From Arthrobacter sp. AK04 (GTDB lineage Bacteria; Actinomycetota; Actinomycetes; Actinomycetales; Micrococcaceae), in NCBI RefSeq assembly GCF_021129155.1, contig NZ_JAJOMC010000024.1, positions 1 to 63,999 of the forward strand: DNA of 63,999 nucleotides, written 5' to 3'. The position numbers were made by a program, and so were the translations under genes. Every line of letters starts with the position of its first letter. The first letter of the stretch is position 1. Below, in pieces: positions 8,208 to 16,651 of this stretch. Below the pieces are notes generated by a model. The model did no database searches. It was not told where the DNA came from and saw only the letters and a program-made list of their open reading frames with translations.

Positions 8208-9215
8208 TCAGGGGGTCTGGACGGCAGCGACGACGGCGTCGATCACCGTTTCCACCCGCACTTGTTCCGCCACTGCGTCGAAGTTCAGGATCAGGCGGTG
8301 GCGCAGTACCCGGTGGGCCAGCGTTTTGACGTCCTCGGGAATGACGTGGTCCCTGCCGTTCAGCAGTGCGACCGCGCGTGCGGCCTGGCTGAAGGCAATA
8401 CTGGCCCGGGGGCTGGCGCCGAACTCAATGAAGCCCGCGAGCCGGGAATCGATGTACTGGTGGGCGTTCCTGGTGACGAAGACCAAGCCCACAATGTAGT
8501 TGATTACGGCGGGATCGATGTACACACGCCGGACCAGTTCCTGGGCGGCGGTGACGGCCTCCAGCGAGGCGGCCGCGGCCGGAACCTGATTCGGTGCGTA
8601 CACCCCGGCGTCGATGCGCCGGATGATCTCGGCCTCCTCCGCCGGGGAGGGATAGTCCAGCACGTCCTTGAGCATGAACCGGTCCATCTGCGCTTCCGGC
8701 AGCTGGTACGTGCCCTCCTGTTCAATGGGGTTCTGGGTGGCCAGGACCAGGAAGGGCGAGGGCAGCCGGTACTCCTGGCCGCCAATGGAGGTCTGGCGTT
8801 CCTGCATCGCCTCAAGCATGGCGCTCTGCGTTTTGGCGCTGGAACGGTTGATCTCGTCCAGGAGCACAATGTTGGCGTGGACCGGGCCCAACTGCGTGGT
8901 GAACGTGCCCTTGGCGGCATCGTAGACCTGGGTTCCCACAATGTCGCTGGGCAGCAGGTCCGGGGTGCACTGGATCCGCCGGAAATCGGCGCTCACGGCC
9001 TCGGCAACGGCCTGGGCAGCCGTGGTTTTCGCCAGGCCCGGGACGCTTTCCAGAAGGATGTGCCCGCCGGTCAGCAGTCCCACCAGCAGCGACTCCCGCA
9101 GCCGGGACTGCCCCACCACCTTCGCGTCAAAGCTGGCGGCAATGTTCGCCGCCACCTGCTGTGCCCGGGCCAGTTCCGACGGTTCGATTCTCGCGGACGC
9201 ACTGGTCGAAAGCAC
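8208..9215 (-). CDS. moxR: MoxR-type AAA+ ATPase
   Basis: 335 residues. AAA+ ATPase of the MoxR family, believed to act as a chaperone that assembles or activates vWA-domain proteins. The Walker A variant SVPGLAKTT lies at about 57-65, Walker B at IVLLDEIN (D120, E121), sensor 1 at LVLATQNPIEQEG, and the C-terminal lid after about residue 215 carries GASPRASIAF (sensor 2 Arg). The GTG start at 9215 has AGGGGGA 7 nt upstream. It heads a tightly packed six-gene unit (moxR, DUF58, DUF4381-like, two vWA genes, TPR-like), all on one strand with overlaps or gaps under 10 nt. Confidence 0.93.
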   Translation of the reverse strand: MLSTSASARIEPSELARAQQVAANIAASFDAKVVGQSRLRESLLVGLLTGGHILLESVPGLAKTTAAQAVAEAVSADFRRIQCTPDLLPSDIVGTQVYDAAKGTFTTQLGPVHANIVLLDEINRSSAKTQSAMLEAMQERQTSIGGQEYRLPSPFLVLATQNPIEQEGTYQLPEAQMDRFMLKDVLDYPSPAEEAEIIRRIDAGVYAPNQVPAAAASLEAVTAAQELVRRVYIDPAVINYIVGLVFVTRNAHQYIDSRLAGFIEFGASPRASIAFSQAARAVALLNGRDHVIPEDVKTLAHRVLRHRLILNFDAVAEQVRVETVIDAVVAAVQTP

Positions 9216-9354
9216 TGGATTTCCCCCTGGTGGCTGAACTGGGCGTGGCTGCCGGCCGGCTGCACTCCGCCCGCCATCCTATCCAAGACCGGCCCGGCAT
9301 TCCGGACAATGGGGACCCCTCCCCATCAGCCGTTGCCGGGTCTATCCTTTTGCC

Positions 9355-9558
9355 ATGAGCGAGCTTCCAGCCAGTTACAAGGAGTTTCTCGCCGACAAGA
9401 GCGAGATGTTCATCAGCACCGTCAAGCCCGTCCTGCAGCAGTCTGCGGCGGACAGGCTTCACGGCGTTCGGGTGGTTTACAACCCGGGCTCCACCGGCCA
9501 CCAGGCCCACCTCGACGATTCCATTCCGTTCGGAGTGGTGGTGGAGGACATCGACTGA
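9355..9558 (+). CDS. Small conserved-looking protein, unknown
   Basis: 67 residues, acidic, without membrane segment or signal peptide; it contains MFISTVKPVLQQSAADRL and ends in IPFGVVVEDID. Not recognised. It is transcribed away from moxR across a 139-nt gap and faces the ABC permease gene. There is no Shine-Dalgarno, but TATCCT at 9343-9348 ends 6 nt before the ATG, which suggests a leaderless mRNA. The codon use looks like neighbouring genes and the frame is well bounded, so it is probably real. Confidence 0.6.
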   Translation: MSELPASYKEFLADKSEMFISTVKPVLQQSAADRLHGVRVVYNPGSTGHQAHLDDSIPFGVVVEDID

Positions 9559-9594
9559 AACCGTTCCTGCAGCCCATCCGGCAGCGGTGCCGGC

Positions 9595-10470
9595 TCAGCC
9601 CCGCACCGCTCCGGACAGGGCAAAGGAACCGCCGCCGCCCCTGGCCACGATGACGTAGAGAACCAGCACCGGCAGCGAATACAGAATGGAGAACGCGGCC
9701 AGCTGGCCGTAGGCCACTGCACCATGCTGTCCAAAGAAACTGAAGATGGACACCGCCGCGGGTTGCCGTGCCTCCGAGAGGAGCAGCACGAACGGGACAA
9801 AGAAGTTTCCCCAGGCCTGGATGAACACAAAGATGAACACCACGCCGAGCCCCTGCTTCATCAGCGGCAGCACGATGGTCCGCAGTGCCGTCATCCGCGA
9901 CGCGCCGTCCACCCAGGCTGCTTCCTCCAGCGACACCGGCACGCCCTCCATGAAGTTCCGGGTCATCCAGATGGCCATGGGCAAGGTGGTGGTGGCCATA
10001 AAGAAAATGGTGGCTGCCATCGAATCGAGCAGTTCAAGCTGGACGAAGAGCCCGTACACCGGGACCATGATGGCTGTGATGGGCAGGCAGGTCCCAAAAA
10101 GGACGGCGTACATGAACGGCCGGTTGAACCTGGACCGGTAGCGGGACAGCGGGTACGCCGCCAGGACAGCTGCCACGACGGTGACCGTGGCCGTTCCCCC
10201 GGAAAGCAGCACACTGTTCCACAGTGGCCGGAGCAGCAGCTCCGGCGTCAGCACGGCAGCGAAATTATCCAGGCCGGCCCGATCCGGAAGCTTCAGCTCA
10301 TGTCCGGCTTCGGCGTCCAGGGAAGCCAGGATGAGCCAGAGCAGGGGCAGCAGGAAGCAGCCGCCAATCAGCAGCAGCACCAGGTCAGCTGGAGTACTGC
10401 GGGCCAGGCGCCGCCTGGCAGCCGCCGGCCGGACCGGAAGGGTGCGCAGCGTCTTCACGGGGGCGGTCAC
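9595..10470 (-). CDS. Carbohydrate ABC transporter permease (MalG type)
   Basis: 291 residues with six predicted membrane helices (first at about 29-50). The ATPase-docking EAA loop is present at about 182-203: EEAAWVDGASRMTALRTIVL. It starts at GTG and overlaps the end of the MalF-type permease gene by 4 nt. It forms the inner-membrane channel of a CUT1-type sugar importer with the next two genes. No ATPase gene is in the cluster; actinobacterial CUT1 systems commonly share one such as MsiK encoded elsewhere. The substrate cannot be read from the sequence. Confidence 0.9.
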   Translation of the reverse strand: MTAPVKTLRTLPVRPAAARRRLARSTPADLVLLLIGGCFLLPLLWLILASLDAEAGHELKLPDRAGLDNFAAVLTPELLLRPLWNSVLLSGGTATVTVVAAVLAAYPLSRYRSRFNRPFMYAVLFGTCLPITAIMVPVYGLFVQLELLDSMAATIFFMATTTLPMAIWMTRNFMEGVPVSLEEAAWVDGASRMTALRTIVLPLMKQGLGVVFIFVFIQAWGNFFVPFVLLLSEARQPAAVSIFSFFGQHGAVAYGQLAAFSILYSLPVLVLYVIVARGGGGSFALSGAVRG

Positions 10471-11348
10471 GGCCTGGGCTCCCGGAGCAGCCGCACGTAC
10501 GCCAGGCCAAATACGGCGCCAATCAGGATCAGCACCGATGCCACGGCTGTCCCGTACCCGATGTCCCCGAACTTGAAAGCCTCAAGGTAGGCAAGGACCG
10601 GCAGCGTGGTGCTGGCGTTCGCCGGCCCACCCGCGGTCATCACCCAGACGAGCGTGAAAACGGCGAGGGTCTGCAGGGTGATCAGCATCAGGTTGGTGGC
10701 GATGCTTCCCCGGATCATCGGCAGCGTAATAAACACAAACCGCTGCCAGCCGTGGGCGCCATCCATCTGCGCCGCCTCGGTCACCTCAGCCGGAACCTCA
10801 TTCAACGCCGCCCGGTACACCAGCATGGAAAAGGCCGTCCCCCGCCACACGTTGGCGAGCATCACGGCCACCATGGGAAAGGCGTACAGCCAGTCCTGCT
10901 GGACAAGCCCCAGGCTCCCCAGCAGCTGGTTCAGGGTCCCGTCCCCGCTGAAGTAGGCGTAGGCAGCGAAGGCGGCCACGATCTCCGGCAGCACCCAGGC
11001 GGCCACCACGGCGGTGCCCACGACGGCGGACACCAGCGGCCGTGCCCTGCGCATCAGCACGGCCAGGGCCAGGCCCAGCAGGTTCTGGCCCAGCACCGCC
11101 GAACCCGCCACGAACACCACCGTGAGTAGGACGGACAGCGGAAACACCGGGTCCGCCAGCAGCCGCTGGTAGTTCTCCAGCCCCACCCACGAAGGATTCC
11201 GGGCACTACGGCCGGTGAGGCCCGCGTCCGTGAGCGATGCGTGGAAGGCCCAGAGCACAGGGCCGGCAAGGAAGACGAGCAGGAGCAGGACAGCGGGAAG
11301 GACCGGAAGGTAACGGAGCAGTTGCCGTGCCGCGGCGGGAGAGCCCAC
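10467..11348 (-). CDS. Carbohydrate ABC transporter permease (MalF type)
   Basis: 293 residues, six predicted membrane helices, beginning with a long hydrophobic segment (LPVLPAVLLLLVFLAGPVLW). The EAA loop reads EVTEAAQMDGAHGWQRFVFI, about two thirds along the chain. It starts at GTG 3 nt after the solute-binding protein gene and overlaps the MalG-type permease gene, so the three are one transcript. It pairs with the following permease to form the membrane channel of a sugar importer of unknown substrate. Confidence 0.9.
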   Translation of the reverse strand: MGSPAAARQLLRYLPVLPAVLLLLVFLAGPVLWAFHASLTDAGLTGRSARNPSWVGLENYQRLLADPVFPLSVLLTVVFVAGSAVLGQNLLGLALAVLMRRARPLVSAVVGTAVVAAWVLPEIVAAFAAYAYFSGDGTLNQLLGSLGLVQQDWLYAFPMVAVMLANVWRGTAFSMLVYRAALNEVPAEVTEAAQMDGAHGWQRFVFITLPMIRGSIATNLMLITLQTLAVFTLVWVMTAGGPANASTTLPVLAYLEAFKFGDIGYGTAVASVLILIGAVFGLAYVRLLREPRP

Positions 11349-11351
11349 CCG

Positions 11352-12704
11352 CTACTTCCGGACGGTCTTGTCGGCACCCACGATGTCCGCCACCGCGGCG
11401 TCGTAGTCCGCAGCTGCCTCCTGGGGGGACCTGGTGCCGGTGATGACGGCCTCGGTGGCTTCCTGGACCGCGGCCGAGATGCGGGGGTAGTCGGCAGTTG
11501 CCGGGCGGTACCGGGTGACCGACACGAGCGCGGAAACATCCCTGACGAACGGGTTGGCGTCCAGGTAGCCGGGATCAGCGGCCACGTCTTTCCGGACGGC
11601 AATCTGGGAGCTTTCCACGGTGAAGGCGAGGGAGTTCTTTTCGTTAAGCGCCGTGGTCAGGAAGCCGAACGCCAGGTCCGGCTCCTTGGTCTGCGCCCCG
11701 AGGGCCAGCGTCCATCCTCCGGACATGCTCACAGCTCCCGGGGCCTGGCCGTCCTGGGTGGGGAAAGGGGCAACACCGATGTCCTGTTCGTAGCCAGGCC
11801 ACTCATAGCTTCCGCCGTCCTGCCAAAAGGACGGAGCGTAGGAGCCTTCCACGGTGGCGCCCATCTTTCCGTTGGGCAGCCATTCGCCGAACACTTTCTT
11901 CCACACGTTGGCGTCGAGGGCCTCGGCCGGAGAAACAGCCAGCTGTTCGTCATAAAGGGTCTTGAGGAAGGCCAGCGAGTCCTGGAAGCCGGCCGAGCCC
12001 ACCACCCACTTCCCTGCCTCTTCGTCATAGAGCGAGGATCCCGTGCCGTACAGCAGCTCGTAGAAGCTTTGCATGACGGTTCCCTCTCCGGTTCCCTTGC
12101 CGGCGTACATGTTGAACGGGATGACCGTGGGGTCGCTGGCCTTGATTTTCCTCGCCGTGTCCAGGATGTCCTGCCAGCTGCGCGGCTCCCAGGGAAGGGT
12201 GACCCCGGCGGCTTCCAGGACCTTCCGGTTGTACCAGATGGCGCGGGTGTCGGTGCCCAGGGGCACGGCGTACGTCCCGCCGTCGTCCGCCCGCCCTGCG
12301 GCCTTGGCGCCGTCGTCGAACGTGTCCCATTCCTCCCAGCCCTCAAGGTGGCTGTCCAGCTTCAGGAGGTAGCCGGCGTCCACATCGGAGCGGACTTTGA
12401 AGGTGTCCTCGTAGAACACGTCAGGCGCCGTGGACGGCGAGCGCAGGGCAAGGGCCAGTTTGGTGCCGTAGTCGTCATCGTTGGCCTGGATGGGCTGCAG
12501 CTCAACGGTCACCCCCTGGTTCGCCGCCTCAAACTCCTGTTTGGCGGCCTGGAGCATGGTATCCAGGGCGGTGAAGGAATCCGTCTTCTGGTAGGCCACC
12601 TTCAAGGTTTTGGACGAACCGCCGGGATCGCCCGGGCTGCAGGCCGCCAGGGCTACCGTTGCCGCGGCAATCAGGGACATGGTCTTCAGGGCCCGGCGAC
12701 GCAT
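11352..12704 (-). CDS. Sugar ABC transporter substrate-binding lipoprotein
   Basis: 450 residues. A basic N-terminus and hydrophobic core end in the lipobox ALAAC, so Cys22 should be lipidated and the protein anchored outside the membrane. The mature part is a family 1 (MalE-like) solute-binding protein with FEAANQGVTVELQPI, YAVPLGTDTRAIWYNRKVLEAAG and GGWTLALGAQTKEPDLAFGF regions. The ATG has GGAG about 6 nt upstream. It is first of the three transport genes and lies 117 nt downstream of a ROK regulator on the same strand, which probably controls it in response to the imported sugar. Confidence 0.92.
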   Translation of the reverse strand: MRRRALKTMSLIAAATVALAACSPGDPGGSSKTLKVAYQKTDSFTALDTMLQAAKQEFEAANQGVTVELQPIQANDDDYGTKLALALRSPSTAPDVFYEDTFKVRSDVDAGYLLKLDSHLEGWEEWDTFDDGAKAAGRADDGGTYAVPLGTDTRAIWYNRKVLEAAGVTLPWEPRSWQDILDTARKIKASDPTVIPFNMYAGKGTGEGTVMQSFYELLYGTGSSLYDEEAGKWVVGSAGFQDSLAFLKTLYDEQLAVSPAEALDANVWKKVFGEWLPNGKMGATVEGSYAPSFWQDGGSYEWPGYEQDIGVAPFPTQDGQAPGAVSMSGGWTLALGAQTKEPDLAFGFLTTALNEKNSLAFTVESSQIAVRKDVAADPGYLDANPFVRDVSALVSVTRYRPATADYPRISAAVQEATEAVITGTRSPQEAAADYDAAVADIVGADKTVRK

Positions 12705-12821
12705 GGCGCTCCATTCGGTCGATGGCGGCGGCCCTGGTGTTGGCGGGCCCCAAACCGCACAGTATGCACATGCTAGATGGACGTCCTGCGGCAGGCAAGG
12801 TGCTGCCCGCTGCCGGTCCGG

Positions 12822-14075
12822 TCAGCTCTCGAGGAGCAGCCGCTGGGCCCGCGGCGCCAGCGTGTGTTCCAGGACCAGGGACGCGGCCCCGATCGCGCCG
12901 ACGTCCTCCCCCACGCCCGTGCCCACAACCTCGATGGGATGGATGAGGCGGGTGTCGCTGTGGGCATCCAGCAGCGCCGGGACCTTCTCAAGGTACCGGT
13001 CCGCCAGGCGGCTCCAGAACGGCCCGCCGAACACCACCCGCTCAACGTCCAGCGTGTTGGTCACCACGGCCACCGCACGGGCCACCCGCACCGCCGACCT
13101 GTCGATGATGGCAAGGGCCTGTTCGTTGCCCTGGTCCGCGAGGTCGCACAGCCGGGAGAAGCTCTGCTGGATTTCCGCCCCGCTGTTCCCTGAACGGGAG
13201 CCATCCAGGATGCCGGCATCTTCCGCTTCCGCCACCAGCACCTGCGGGATACACGTGGATTTCACGCAGCCGCGCAGGCCGCAGTCGCAGGGGGCGCCGT
13301 CCGGGTCCACCACGATATGGCCGATCTCACCGGCATTTCCGGAGGTTCCCCGGACCACCTCATCATTGAGGACAATGCCGCAACCTATGCCGGTGCCCAT
13401 GTACATAAAGATGAAGCTGCCGGAACCGCTGGGGCCACCGGCCCAGGTTTCCGCCACGGCAGCGCTGGTGACGTCCTTGTCCACCAGGACCGAGTATCCG
13501 GTAGCCTCGGAAAGGGCGCTGCGCAGTTCCACCCTGTCCCAGCCGGGCAGCAGCGGAGGATCCACCACCGTGCCGTTGTCCAGGTCGATGGGGCCGGGCG
13601 CGGCGACTCCCAGGCCGGCGATCCTCTCCCGGTCCACGCCGGAAGCCTCCACCAACTGGTCGATCTCGTCCGCGATGGTGGTGATGACCGCAGAGGGGTC
13701 GTTGCCGCCGGGGGTCTTGATCCGCGAATGCCGCACCACCGAGCCCACGAGGTCCAGGACCACGAAGGTGGTCACCGCGGGGTCGAGATGGACTCCGAGG
13801 GCGAACACGCCGCCGGGGTTGAGCCGGAGGATGGTGCGCGGTTTGCCCGGGCCGCTGCCTTCCTTGCCGGCCTCCACGATCAGGTTCTGGTCCAGCAGGC
13901 GCCGTGAGATGTTGGAGATGGTCTGCGGTGACAGGCCCACTATCTGGGCAAGTTCCACCCGGCTCAGGCCGCCGGAGGACCTGCGGATGGCGTCCAGGAT
14001 CACCGTGAGGTTGAAGTCCCCCATCTTGGGCAGGTTGGTTCCGCGCCTCGGTGAGGATTGGCGGATCTCAGTCAC
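12822..14075 (-). CDS. ROK family transcriptional regulator
   Basis: 417 residues. An N-terminal winged helix-turn-helix (about 22-75; LSRVELAQIVGLSPQTISNI is the HTH) is joined to a ROK/sugar-kinase-like domain. The zinc motif has its cysteines (C263, C265, C270 in CDCGLRGC), but the usual CxCGxxGCxE ends in Lys272 instead of Glu, and the sugar-site loop reads GNAGEIGH (E250, H253). The phosphate region MYMGTGIGCGIV is conserved. Starts at GTG 14075. It lies directly upstream of the sugar importer genes on the same strand, so local control of that importer is the natural inference. Ligand unknown. Confidence 0.88.
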   Translation of the reverse strand: MTEIRQSSPRRGTNLPKMGDFNLTVILDAIRRSSGGLSRVELAQIVGLSPQTISNISRRLLDQNLIVEAGKEGSGPGKPRTILRLNPGGVFALGVHLDPAVTTFVVLDLVGSVVRHSRIKTPGGNDPSAVITTIADEIDQLVEASGVDRERIAGLGVAAPGPIDLDNGTVVDPPLLPGWDRVELRSALSEATGYSVLVDKDVTSAAVAETWAGGPSGSGSFIFMYMGTGIGCGIVLNDEVVRGTSGNAGEIGHIVVDPDGAPCDCGLRGCVKSTCIPQVLVAEAEDAGILDGSRSGNSGAEIQQSFSRLCDLADQGNEQALAIIDRSAVRVARAVAVVTNTLDVERVVFGGPFWSRLADRYLEKVPALLDAHSDTRLIHPIEVVGTGVGEDVGAIGAASLVLEHTLAPRAQRLLLES

Positions 14076-14213
14076 AGCGTCCCCTAAACGTCTTCGGCCA
14101 CGTACATATGGTGATGCTTGAATCGTACGTTACGCGTGGTCAGAGACCCATAGGACGGTACGACGGCGCGGCGCGGCGACGGTGCATTGGACGGCAGCCT
14201 GGGGGGCCGGGGC

Positions 14214-15419
14214 CTACGCCCCTTTCGGTCCCCTGCTGCGGCGGGTGCTCAAGGTCACCGTGAACTTGGGGTTCCGGCCCTTCACCACGGTTGGCCCCAC
14301 GTGCCGCTCCAGGGCGGGCAGGTAGGGCAGGTGGCGGTTGTAGACCGTCCACAGTTCCCCGTTGGGTGCGAGCACCCTGCCCGCGGCTTCAATCATTTTC
14401 AGTCCTGCTCCGGCATGGACGCCTGCCCCCACGTGGAAGGGCGGGTTGAGCAGGACCAGGTCCACGCTGCCGTCCGCCATTGTGCTCAGGGCGTCGTCCT
14501 GCAGGACCGAGATGCGCCCCGCCAGGCCGTTGGCCTGCGCCGTGGCCTGGGCGGAGGCCACGGCGGCGGCGGACTGGTCCGTGGCGGTCACCTGCGAGCC
14601 GGGGTGCTGCCGCGCGTACATGGCCGCCAGGATTCCGGTGCCGCAGCCGAGGTCCACGGCGTGCCGCGCAGCTTTCATGTTGGGCAAGAACGTCAGTAGG
14701 AACCTGGTGCCGATGTCCAGTTTGGTGCCGGCGAAAACGGCACCGTGGGCAGCGACCCTGAGGTCCAGTTCGGTGAGGTGTTCGACGACGGGAAAGCGTT
14801 CCGGCTCCCCCGATCCTTGCGGCCCGTCCGCCAGGATGACCCGCGACTTCTGCCTGGCGAGCTGGGGCCGGACCGAGCGGAAGTGCCGTTCCAGCACGGC
14901 GTTCATGCCGAGCGACATGTGCTTGACCCGCCCGCCCGCGAGCAGCGTGACGTCCGGGGCGGCATAGCGGGCCACGGCGGCAGCGATTTCGTCCAGTTCC
15001 GCCAGGGTCTTGGGCAGCTGCAGGAGCACGGCACCTGCGCCTGCCAGGAGCTCTGGGCCGAGCGGCACCTGAGTGAAGCCTGGCTCTTTCCCGGCGCCGC
15101 CGTCGGGCATTCCTGCTGTGGTGTCCGGCAGGAGGCCGGCGCTGCGGAGTGCGGCCGCGTTGAGCCGCAGGGCGCGTTCTCCGGTGACCAGGTCCTGGTG
15201 CACGCGCACCGCGCCCGGGCCGAGGGTGGCCAGGGCGCCGAGGGTCAGGGCGCCATACCGGTCCCCGATAACGGCGATGGTGCTTCCGCCCGGCACGAGT
15301 TCCACAGCTGTCTCCAGGAGGAGCCGGTCCGTGGCGTCCCACGCCTGGAGGTTGGGCGCTTCCACATCCGGCCTGCGCCGGAGTGCGCTTAAGACGTCCT
15401 CAAGAGTGTCTGGTGACAA
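14214..15419 (-). CDS. Class I SAM methyltransferase, RsmC/RlmG-like
   Basis: About 401 residues from the chosen start. The N-terminal half is a degenerate methyltransferase-like domain; the C-terminal half has the SAM site HAVDLGCGTGILAAMYA (about 253-269) and the base-methylation motif NPPF (325-328), as in RsmC/RlmG enzymes that make m2G in rRNA. The exact target cannot be read. The start is uncertain: the frame is open far upstream over the neighbouring gene, but no ATG or GTG fits; a TTG at 15419 has CAGGAA 5 nt upstream and gives a family-like length. The gene follows the FAD-oxidoreductase gene on the same strand after 83 nt. Confidence 0.8.
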   Translation of the reverse strand: MSPDTLEDVLSALRRRPDVEAPNLQAWDATDRLLLETAVELVPGGSTIAVIGDRYGALTLGALATLGPGAVRVHQDLVTGERALRLNAAALRSAGLLPDTTAGMPDGGAGKEPGFTQVPLGPELLAGAGAVLLQLPKTLAELDEIAAAVARYAAPDVTLLAGGRVKHMSLGMNAVLERHFRSVRPQLARQKSRVILADGPQGSGEPERFPVVEHLTELDLRVAAHGAVFAGTKLDIGTRFLLTFLPNMKAARHAVDLGCGTGILAAMYARQHPGSQVTATDQSAAAVASAQATAQANGLAGRISVLQDDALSTMADGSVDLVLLNPPFHVGAGVHAGAGLKMIEAAGRVLAPNGELWTVYNRHLPYLPALERHVGPTVVKGRNPKFTVTLSTRRSRGPKGA

Positions 15420-15502
15420 TTGTTCCTGCCGCTTCCATTGTGGGCTTACTGTGTGCTTCTGCTTCCGGGCGTGGATCCGGCGCGGGGCCAAGGCCCCTGC
15501 CG

Positions 15503-16585
15503 TCAGCCCCAACTTACTGGTGTTGCCGCCGGACTGATCCCGGGCAGTTTCAGGATGGCCGCCACGGCGGCCCGTCCCGCCCGGTTGGCCCCGATAGTGG
15601 ACGACGACGGTCCGTAACCTACCAGGTGGACGCGGGGTTCCGAGGCTACCTGGGTTCCTTCCATCACGATCCCGCCGCCCGGTCCCCTCAGGTGCAGCGG
15701 CGCCAGATGCTCCAGCTCCGCACGGAAACCGGTGGCCCACAGGATCGCGTCTGCCGGCTGGAAACCTCCGTCAGCGAGCCTGACGCCGCCGGGCTCTACG
15801 GAGGAGAACATCGGCTGCCGGTCCAGGACGCCCCTGGCCGCTGCCGCTTTGAGTGCCGGCGTCCAGACCAGGCCGGTCACGGACACCACGCTCTGCGGCG
15901 GCAGGCCCCTGCGGACCCGCTCCTCCACCAGGGCCACCGCGTCGTGTCCTGCCTGGGCGTCGAATTCCTCGTCCCGCCACACAGGTTCCCGGCGGGTGAA
16001 CCAGCTGGTGGTGGTGACGCGCGAGATCTCGTCAAGGAGGCCCACGGCCGAGATGCCGCCGCCCACCACTATCACGTGCTGCCCGATGAACTCCTCTGCG
16101 GAAACGTAGTCCGCCACGTGGAGCTGGCGTCCGCGGAAGGTGGACTGCCCGGGGTAGATGGGCCAGAACGGGCGGGTCCAGGTGCCGGTGGCGTTGATGA
16201 CTGCCCTGGCTGTCCAGTCGCCGCCTGATGTGGAGATCCCCAGCAGGCCGGCGGGGTCTGCGTCCTTCCGGCTGACCGACCGGACCTTCACGGGCCGCCT
16301 GACGGACAGCCCCAGCTCCTCTTCGTAGCCGCGGAAGTAGCGCGCCAGGAATACCGAGCTGGGTTCCCGCGGATCCACCGCAGGCTTGGCTATTCCCGGA
16401 AGATCACTGATGCCGTTGACCGTTTCCATCCGCAGGCTCTTCCACCGGTGCCGCCACGCACCGCCGGGACCGTCCTCGGCGTCGAGGATTATGTGGTCCA
16501 CGCCGCGGCGTTGAAGGTGGTACGCGGCCGAAAGCCCCGCCTGGCCTGCGCCAATAACCACGACGTCGGCTCGGGCGGAATTCAC
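15503..16585 (-). CDS. FAD/NAD(P)-dependent oxidoreductase, flavin monooxygenase-like
   Basis: 360 residues. The FAD-binding fingerprint VVVIGAGQAGLSAAYHL lies at about 8-24 and a second nucleotide site VIVVGGGISAVG near residue 172. The arrangement, with GGAWRHRWKSLRM after the first fold and ILWATGFRAEL near the C-terminus, matches the Trk/CzcO or flavin-containing monooxygenase type. Substrate unknown. The GTG start at 16585 is 66 nt from the divergent fatty-acid methyltransferase gene, so the pair may share a control region. A link to lipid or thiol chemistry is only a guess from position. Confidence 0.82.
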   Translation of the reverse strand: MNSARADVVVIGAGQAGLSAAYHLQRRGVDHIILDAEDGPGGAWRHRWKSLRMETVNGISDLPGIAKPAVDPREPSSVFLARYFRGYEEELGLSVRRPVKVRSVSRKDADPAGLLGISTSGGDWTARAVINATGTWTRPFWPIYPGQSTFRGRQLHVADYVSAEEFIGQHVIVVGGGISAVGLLDEISRVTTTSWFTRREPVWRDEEFDAQAGHDAVALVEERVRRGLPPQSVVSVTGLVWTPALKAAAARGVLDRQPMFSSVEPGGVRLADGGFQPADAILWATGFRAELEHLAPLHLRGPGGGIVMEGTQVASEPRVHLVGYGPSSSTIGANRAGRAAVAAILKLPGISPAATPVSWG

Positions 16586-16651
16586 TCCCTCATGATAGTC
16601 GCGGGGCCTGTCCCGGCCTTAGTCTTGGCCCATGGAGACGGGAGGACCACC

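Noticed and set aside
14214..15740. 508-codon version of the methyltransferase
   Set aside because: The extra N-terminus is an out-of-frame translation of the FAD-oxidoreductase gene; a TTG with ribosome site at 15419 fits better.
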